From: an uncultured Lachnospiraceae bacterium
GTDB lineage: Bacteria; Bacillota; Clostridia; Lachnospirales; Lachnospiraceae
Assembly (NCBI GenBank): GCA_910585825.1
Contig: CAJUEY010000049.1
Location: 1-18,597 of the forward strand
DNA: 18,597 bases
Direction of reading: 5' to 3'
Part shown: piece by piece, positions 14,970-18,597 of the stretch
Layout of the letters: each line of letters starts with the position of its first letter
Position numbering within the stretch: position 1 is the first letter of the stretch
Position numbers and translations under genes: made by a program
The notes under the pieces: generated by a model
The model's input: only the letters and a program-made list of their open reading frames with translations
What the model was told of the DNA's origin: nothing
Database searches by the model: none

Positions 14970-15545
14970 TTATTTTAAAATCCACATCATCAGGGATGCT
15001 GCCGCCAGAGCGATCAAAGCTGACGCTGCGGCAAGCAGAATTTTCTGATAGGGACGCTTTCCTTCCTCTCTCGCTTTTTCGATCTCATCCAGGCATTTTC
15101 CCTCTGTAAACACTACGATCTCTTTATAGGTCTGAATGTCAAACGCTTTCTTGCTTTTTTCCACTTTGCCTGCAAACCAGAATGTTACGGCGGACAATAT
15201 CACCCATATGCCGATCCCCGCATAACTTAAAAAATGCACCAGAGGAACCGGTGTAAGAACAACCGCCGCAAACAACGCCGCGAAGATATTGCTCTCCTTC
15301 TCAAATGCCTTTCTGTCGCCCAGACTGATTTTCTCTTTCATTTTCTCAACATCTCCTTTGATTAAAATATCGAGGGAGACATGAAAGATTTCACTCATGC
15401 GGAGCAGACTGTTAATGTCCGGATAATTCTTATCATTTTCCCAGTTTGATACCGTTTGTCTGGAAACATATACTTTTTCCGCCAGCGTTTCCTGCGAAAT
15501 TCCCTGCTCAGTCCGCAACCTTTTAATCTGTTTTCCCATTTCCAT
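14970..15545 (-). CDS. XRE regulator with C-terminal membrane segments
   Basis: A 191-residue protein with an XRE helix-turn-helix at residues about 3-60 (IKRLRTEQGISQETLAEK, then VYVSRQTVSNWENDKNYPD). Two hydrophobic segments follow (about 87-103 and 107-126), then a charged stretch and a final membrane span (about 169-188). Membrane-anchored XRE proteins like this are common in Firmicutes, often as stress or antimicrobial-response regulators. The ATG at 15545 is chosen because AGGAG lies 10 nt upstream; a TTG codon before it is not needed. It converges with the kinase gene, with only 5 bp between the two stops. TGTCAAA half-sites upstream are a probable autoregulatory operator. Confidence 0.85.
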   Translation of the reverse strand: MEMGKQIKRLRTEQGISQETLAEKVYVSRQTVSNWENDKNYPDINSLLRMSEIFHVSLDILIKGDVEKMKEKISLGDRKAFEKESNIFAALFAAVVLTPVPLVHFLSYAGIGIWVILSAVTFWFAGKVEKSKKAFDIQTYKEIVVFTEGKCLDEIEKAREEGKRPYQKILLAAASALIALAAASLMMWILK

Positions 15546-15644
15546 CAAATACTGTCTCCTTTCTTTTTATGCGCGTCTTTTCAGCGCATAAAGGGATACC
15601 CCTTCTGTTGCATCCCTATCCTAATCAACTTTGCTGTTTTTGTC

Positions 15645-15686
15645 TGTCAAAAGGCTTTGACATTGCAGAATTTTGCGGTGTCAAAA
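15645..15686. promoter_or_regulatory. Operator-like TGTCAAA half-sites
   Basis: TGTCAAA-AGGC-TTTGACA (15645-15662) is an inverted repeat, and a third TGTCAAAA lies at 15679-15686. On the minus strand the first copy contains TTGACA, a possible -35 for the membrane XRE gene, although no good -10 is visible at 17 bp. It is placed about 100 bp upstream of the gene start and is likely bound by the XRE protein. Confidence 0.45.
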
Positions 15687-15758
15687 GTTTTTTACATATT
15701 AAATATTAGTATCGTCTGTATGATTAGTTGGAAAATGTAACTGGTTATTCCTGTGAGA

Positions 15759-15767
15759 TGTTATAAT
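15759..15767 (+). promoter_or_regulatory. Extended -10 promoter-like site
   Basis: TGt-TATAAT with no clear -35. It lies 24 bp upstream of the LamG-type gene fragment and may be the surviving promoter of that decayed locus. Confidence 0.3.
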
Positions 15768-15790
15768 GTCTCTATCTATCATAGCATATT

Positions 15791-15919
15791 GTGCAAGAAA
15801 AATGGATGGGTAAACCGCATACGGTTACAGGCGTAAAAGAAAATAACGGTATGATAAAGATCTACATTGACGGTCAGCTGGAGGGAGCCGGATATGATGC
15901 GCAAAACAGCCGAACATAA
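15791..15919 (+). pseudogene. LamG/sialidase-type lectin domain remnant
   Basis: An open stretch of 42 codons containing HTVTGVKENNGMIKIYIDGQ, which matches the conserved strand pair of laminin-G/concanavalin-like carbohydrate-binding domains (as found in sialidases and other secreted glycosidases), where a His-x-Val strand is followed by a Lys-x-Tyr-x-Asp-Gly hairpin. Only this piece of about 40 residues remains, with no start codon preceded by a ribosome binding site and a stop soon after. I take it as the relic of a larger secreted enzyme gene. The wider identity of that gene cannot be told. Confidence 0.5.
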
Positions 15920-15950
15920 CAAAACAGAAAAATGATAAAGAAATAACCCT

Positions 15951-15997
15951 GACAGGTTGCAACAGACAGAGCAGTACTGTTTGCAGCCTGTCTTTTT
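15951..15997 (+). terminator. Rho-independent terminator
   Basis: GACAGGTTGCAA (15951-15962) pairs with TTGCAGCCTGTC (15981-15992), 12 bp with one G-U pair, followed by TTTTT. It lies about 30 nt after the end of the LamG remnant and would be that lost gene's terminator. Confidence 0.7.
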
Positions 15998-16025
15998 GTC
16001 ATGAAAAGAAACAGGTGGCATTTTT

Positions 16026-16130
16026 ATGGGACATCTGTTGATGTATGCTGTATTCAGAATCATAGCAAAGGAGATGCCATTCTGGTATTTCACGATATGC
16101 TGTAAAGTGCACAGTAAAAGAAAGGAATGA
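16026..16130 (+). CDS. Small ORF, 34 residues, doubtful
   Basis: A frame starting MGHLLMYAVFRIIAKEMPFW and ending in CKVHSKRKE, with a weak AGGTGG 8-10 nt upstream. It lies directly before the better-supported small gene at 16137 and could be a leader peptide for it. No family is recognised, and chance is a real alternative. Confidence 0.25.
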   Translation: MGHLLMYAVFRIIAKEMPFWYFTICCKVHSKRKE

Positions 16131-16136
16131 AAAAAA

Positions 16137-16247
16137 ATGAAGGGATATCATACGGAAAAAGGCTATATGGGTTATGTAAACGGAGATTATATGCTTTTTG
16201 CAAGCGAAACAGATTATTATGAATTTCTGGCTGCTGTTTACGAGTAG
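16137..16247 (+). CDS. Small conserved-type protein, 36 residues (GYMGYV motif)
   Basis: A 36-residue product beginning MKGYHTEKGYMGYVNGDYML and continuing FASETDYYEFLAAVYE. The pattern GYMG-x-V-x-G-x-Y-x-LF-ASE-x-DY is one I associate from memory with short unnamed proteins on mobile elements of gut Clostridiales. AAAGGA lies upstream at about 10 nt. Its function is unknown. The tyrosine-rich, two-strand-plus-helix layout suggests a folded mini-domain rather than random sequence. Confidence 0.45.
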   Translation: MKGYHTEKGYMGYVNGDYMLFASETDYYEFLAAVYE

Positions 16248-16333
16248 AAATGCGTATGGACGCACAGCTTCTTCATTTTCTGAACAAACAGTCATGCCGG
16301 ATATTATTAGGCGTACTATAAAATTCCCATATG

Positions 16334-16342
16334 TGTTATACT
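16334..16342 (+). promoter_or_regulatory. Extended -10 promoter-like site before the WYL gene
   Basis: TGt-TATACT without a good -35, about 90 bp before the WYL regulator start. It is the only promoter-like sequence in that interval. Confidence 0.35.
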
Positions 16343-16432
16343 GAAACGTGTTTAAACGTTCATTCCAAGCGGCCCGTTGAGACAGAATTATGGATTACAT
16401 GTTGAGCTAAAGTGACAAATGGAGGGTTTTAT

Positions 16433-17488
16433 ATGCCGAAAGGAACAAATCAAAAGTTTAAATTATACTATCTGGCGAAGATTATGGTAGAAAAGACAGA
16501 CGACGAACATTATATTACAATGCCGCAGATCTTAGAGGCTCTTGCAGGGCGAGGCATAACGGCAGACCGTAAAAGCATATATAAGGATTTGAAAGATTTG
16601 GAGGAGCTTGGGATTGAAGTGGAGGGCGAAACCGTTGGGAACCGTTATCATTATCATGTGGTAGGAAGGCGGTTTGAACTTCCGGAACTGAAATTGCTTG
16701 TGGATGCCATCCAGTCCTCCAAATTTATTACCGTAAAGAAATCCAATGAGCTGATTCGGAAACTGGAAACGTTAGTCAGCCAATATGAAGCTGCAAAACT
16801 CCAGAGACAGGTATTTGTGTCCGGGAGAATTAAGACGATGAATGAAAGTATCTACTACAACGTAGATGAAATTCATAATGCTATTGCACAAAATAGAAAA
16901 ATTTGTTTTCAATATTATCAGTGGAACGTAAAAAAAGAAATGAAAATGCGCCACGACGGCGCCTATTATCACATTAGCCCCTGGGGGCTGTCCTGGGATA
17001 ATGAGAATTATTATCTGGTGGGATATGATTCAGCGGCGGATATGATTAAGCACTATCGGGTAGATAAGATGCTTCATATTTATATGTCCGATGAAAAAAG
17101 AGAAGGCAAAGAGTATTTTAAGCAGTTGGACATGGCGGTATACACCAAAAAAAGCTTTGGAATGTTCGGCGGAGAAGAAGAACATGTGAAACTTTTCATG
17201 CACAATGATCTGGCGGGGGTTATTATTGACCGGTTCGGCAAAGATATCGTCATGATGCCGGCAGATGAAGACCATTTTATCGTTTATGTAGATGTACGGG
17301 TAAGCAGACGTTTCCTTTGCTGGGTGTTTGCATTGGGAGACGGTGCAAAGATCATTGGGCCCAAAAGAGTAGTTAAACAAGCGAGAACATGTATTGAGAA
17401 ACTTATGGCGCAGTATCAGGATGCAGAACCGCAGGAGGTGAATGTTTATGGGAGAGGAGACAGAACGGGGCAAGGTGATTGCAGTTGA
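16433..17488 (+). CDS. WYL-domain transcriptional regulator
   Basis: A 351-residue DeoR/WYL-type regulator. An N-terminal winged helix-turn-helix (about 10-70) shows ITMPQILEALAGRGI and the recognition part ADRKSIYKDLKDLEELGI. Residues about 145-235 are the WYL domain, with SPWGLSWDNENYYLVGYD and IKHYRVDKM. The rest is the C-terminal WCX-type extension. WYL proteins sense ligands such as nucleotides or single-stranded DNA and control DNA-damage, stress or defence genes; this one's target is unknown. GGAGGG at 16421-16426 supports the ATG at 16433 over an in-frame GTG at 16412. It overlaps the HAD-like gene by about 40 bp, so the two are co-transcribed. Confidence 0.9.
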   Translation: MPKGTNQKFKLYYLAKIMVEKTDDEHYITMPQILEALAGRGITADRKSIYKDLKDLEELGIEVEGETVGNRYHYHVVGRRFELPELKLLVDAIQSSKFITVKKSNELIRKLETLVSQYEAAKLQRQVFVSGRIKTMNESIYYNVDEIHNAIAQNRKICFQYYQWNVKKEMKMRHDGAYYHISPWGLSWDNENYYLVGYDSAADMIKHYRVDKMLHIYMSDEKREGKEYFKQLDMAVYTKKSFGMFGGEEEHVKLFMHNDLAGVIIDRFGKDIVMMPADEDHFIVYVDVRVSRRFLCWVFALGDGAKIIGPKRVVKQARTCIEKLMAQYQDAEPQEVNVYGRGDRTGQGDCS

Positions 17489-17813
17489 TTTTGACGGCAC
17501 TCTTAGCTTTGGGCAGTGGCCGGAAGTAGGGCCGGCCAATGATAAACTGGTTCGTTTTTTACAGAGCCGCCAGGGATTGGGAGATAAACTGATCTTATGG
17601 ACCTGCAGAGTCGGAAAGGAATTGACGTTGGCAGTGGAATGGTGCAGGCAGCAGGGGCTGACTTTTGATGCTGTAAATGACAACCTGCCGGAAACGATAG
17701 ATTTGTATGGAACAAACAGCAGAAAGATCAGCTGTGATTATTATATTGATGACAAGGCGGTGCTGGCCCGGGATGCGGAGAACTGGAGTGTGATTGCCAG
17801 AGGGCAAAAGTAA
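17448..17813 (+). CDS. HAD-like phosphatase domain protein (BT0820-type)
   Basis: A 121-residue protein with the haloacid-dehalogenase nucleophile motif AVDFDGTLS (D14, D16) near the N-terminus, a Thr in LILWTCR as second motif, and a YYIDDKAV motif with the paired Asp that binds the metal. This short form without a cap domain resembles small structural-genomics HAD proteins of gut bacteria. Its substrate is unknown. The ATG at 17448 is chosen since AGGAGGTG ends eight bases upstream; the ATG at 17442 would abut it. It overlaps the end of the WYL regulator and is probably in the same transcript. Confidence 0.8.
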   Translation: MGEETERGKVIAVDFDGTLSFGQWPEVGPANDKLVRFLQSRQGLGDKLILWTCRVGKELTLAVEWCRQQGLTFDAVNDNLPETIDLYGTNSRKISCDYYIDDKAVLARDAENWSVIARGQK

Positions 17814-17854
17814 CTGAATAGTTTTAAATTGCTCGTCAAGAATCAGAAAATTCC

Positions 17855-17882
17855 TTGTAATCGTATATAAATATGATATAAT
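17855..17882 (+). promoter_or_regulatory. Promoter of hpf
   Basis: TTGTAA (17855-17860), 16 bp, then TATAAT (17877-17882) with an extended TGa just upstream. The predicted transcription start is about 17889, giving a leader of about 43 nt before the hpf start codon. Confidence 0.75.
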
Positions 17883-17931
17883 TGTCCTATACGCAGATGA
17901 CATCTGTGAACAAAGAAAGGGGCGAACTATT

Positions 17932-18459
17932 ATGCGTATTACAATATCAGGAAAGAATCTGGACTTAACAGAGGGATTAAAAAGTGCCGTAGAGGACAAG
18001 TTGGGGAAATTAGAGAAATATTTTACACCGGAAACAGATATATTTGTAACGCTGAGCGTAGAAAAAGAAAGACAGAAGATTGAAGTTACCATACCGGTGA
18101 AAGGAAATATCATCCGTTCAGAGCAGGTCAGCAATGATATGTATGTATCCATTGATCTGGTAGAAGAAGTAATTGAAAGACAGTTGAAAAAATATAAAAA
18201 GAAAATTATTAGCAAACAACAGAACGCGGCAAATTTCAAAAAAGAATTTATCGAGAAAGAATCGGATGCAGATGATGAAATCCGCATTATCCGTACCAAG
18301 AAATTTGACATGAAACCTATGTATCCGGAGGATGCATGCGTGCAAATGGAATTACTGGGACATGACTTTTTTGTGTTTTGTAATGCCGAAACAGAACGCG
18401 TAAACGTAGTTTATAAAAGAAAAGGAAATACATACGGATTAATCGAACCGGAATTTTAA
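17932..18459 (+). CDS. hpf: Ribosome hibernation promoting factor, long form
   Basis: A 175-residue long-form HPF, which dimerises 70S ribosomes into inactive 100S particles in stationary phase or stress. The N-terminal domain (1-100) begins MRITISGKNLDLTEGLKSAV, with KLEKYF and a basic helix ERQLKKYKKK that lies on the ribosome. After a flexible linker (about 105-120) the C-terminal dimerisation domain (about 122-175) contains IIRTKKFDMKPMYPEDACVQMELLGHDFFVF and ends in TYGLIEPEF (only the key parts cited). AAAGGGG precedes the ATG. It has its own strong promoter and is separated from the HAD-like gene by 118 bp. Length and both domains are typical, so the call is firm. Confidence 0.95.
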   Translation: MRITISGKNLDLTEGLKSAVEDKLGKLEKYFTPETDIFVTLSVEKERQKIEVTIPVKGNIIRSEQVSNDMYVSIDLVEEVIERQLKKYKKKIISKQQNAANFKKEFIEKESDADDEIRIIRTKKFDMKPMYPEDACVQMELLGHDFFVFCNAETERVNVVYKRKGNTYGLIEPEF

Positions 18460-18496
18460 AAATTTCAAGAATTTACCCTTTGCTACAGGCAAACTT

Positions 18497-18597
18497 TAAA
18501 TGGGCGAATTCCGGCAGCTATGAGGGCGAAGGCTGCATGGCTGTTACTGTTCACTTCTGGACCGTGCACTGCGCTGCACGGTCACAGGCCAGTACAG
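18497..18597. repeat. Large imperfect palindrome (repeat element-like)
   Basis: GACCGTGCA (18560-18568) and TGCACGGTC (18575-18583) form a perfect 9-bp stem with a CTGCGC loop. Outside it CTGTTACTG (18541-18549) can pair with CAGTACAG (18590-18597) with one bulge. The element is GC-richer than its surroundings and continues past the window's end. It may be a dispersed intergenic repeat and could also act as the hpf terminator, though no T tract is seen. Confidence 0.5.

Noticed and set aside
1..18597. CRISPR array
   Set aside because: No series of regularly spaced identical repeats with unique spacers is present; the only tandem repeats are the two-copy promoter repeat and the coding octapeptides.

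Overview
The window looks like a low-to-mid GC Firmicute of the gut Lachnospiraceae/Clostridiales type. This rests on strong AGGAGG ribosome binding sites, the long-form hibernation factor, the LytTR/GHKL two-component pair, a BspA-like leucine-rich surface protein, and the Lachnospiraceae-type small proteins and PD-(D/E)XK proteins. No 16S rRNA or other species marker is present, so the assignment is inference.

The window has two parts joined at about position 9016. From 1 to 9015 lies the right-hand part of an integrated mobile element. At 9016-9060 there is a 45-nt copy of only the 3' part of a proline tRNA (anticodon CGG), reading left to right. That is the displaced tRNA end left when an element inserts into a tRNA gene. 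The element therefore lies to the left and the chromosome to the right; the element's other end, its integrase and any conjugation genes are outside the window.

Element core (1-3342): a structured leader, a DUF932 phage/plasmid-like protein, a YqaJ-family exonuclease and a Rad52/Sak-like annealing protein. Together they look like an exonuclease-plus-annealase recombination module. Two tiny overlapping ORFs and a perfect 20-bp palindrome follow. Element cargo (3343-9015): an Rpn-like PD-(D/E)XK nuclease under its own promoter, then an obviously AT-richer segment. That segment holds a GIY-YIG-like nuclease paired with an AlbA_2/Schlafen-domain protein, and an XRE repressor translationally overlapping a rare-looking fusion of an ImmA/IrrE metallopeptidase with a Fic domain. 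The last two pairs are the best candidates for an undescribed defence or toxin-type system.

Chromosomal side (9061-18597): a strong bidirectional terminator, then a large secreted LRR_5 surface protein on the minus strand. A LytTR response regulator and GHKL histidine kinase are transcribed divergently from it. A tandem 19-bp repeat sits in the shared promoter region directly upstream of a predicted -35 of the surface-protein gene, suggesting that the regulator controls its neighbour. After that come a membrane-anchored XRE regulator, an 880-bp stretch with decayed and small genes (including a LamG/sialidase-type relic), a WYL regulator overlapping a HAD-like phosphatase, the ribosome hibernation factor hpf, and a large imperfect palindrome at the window's end.
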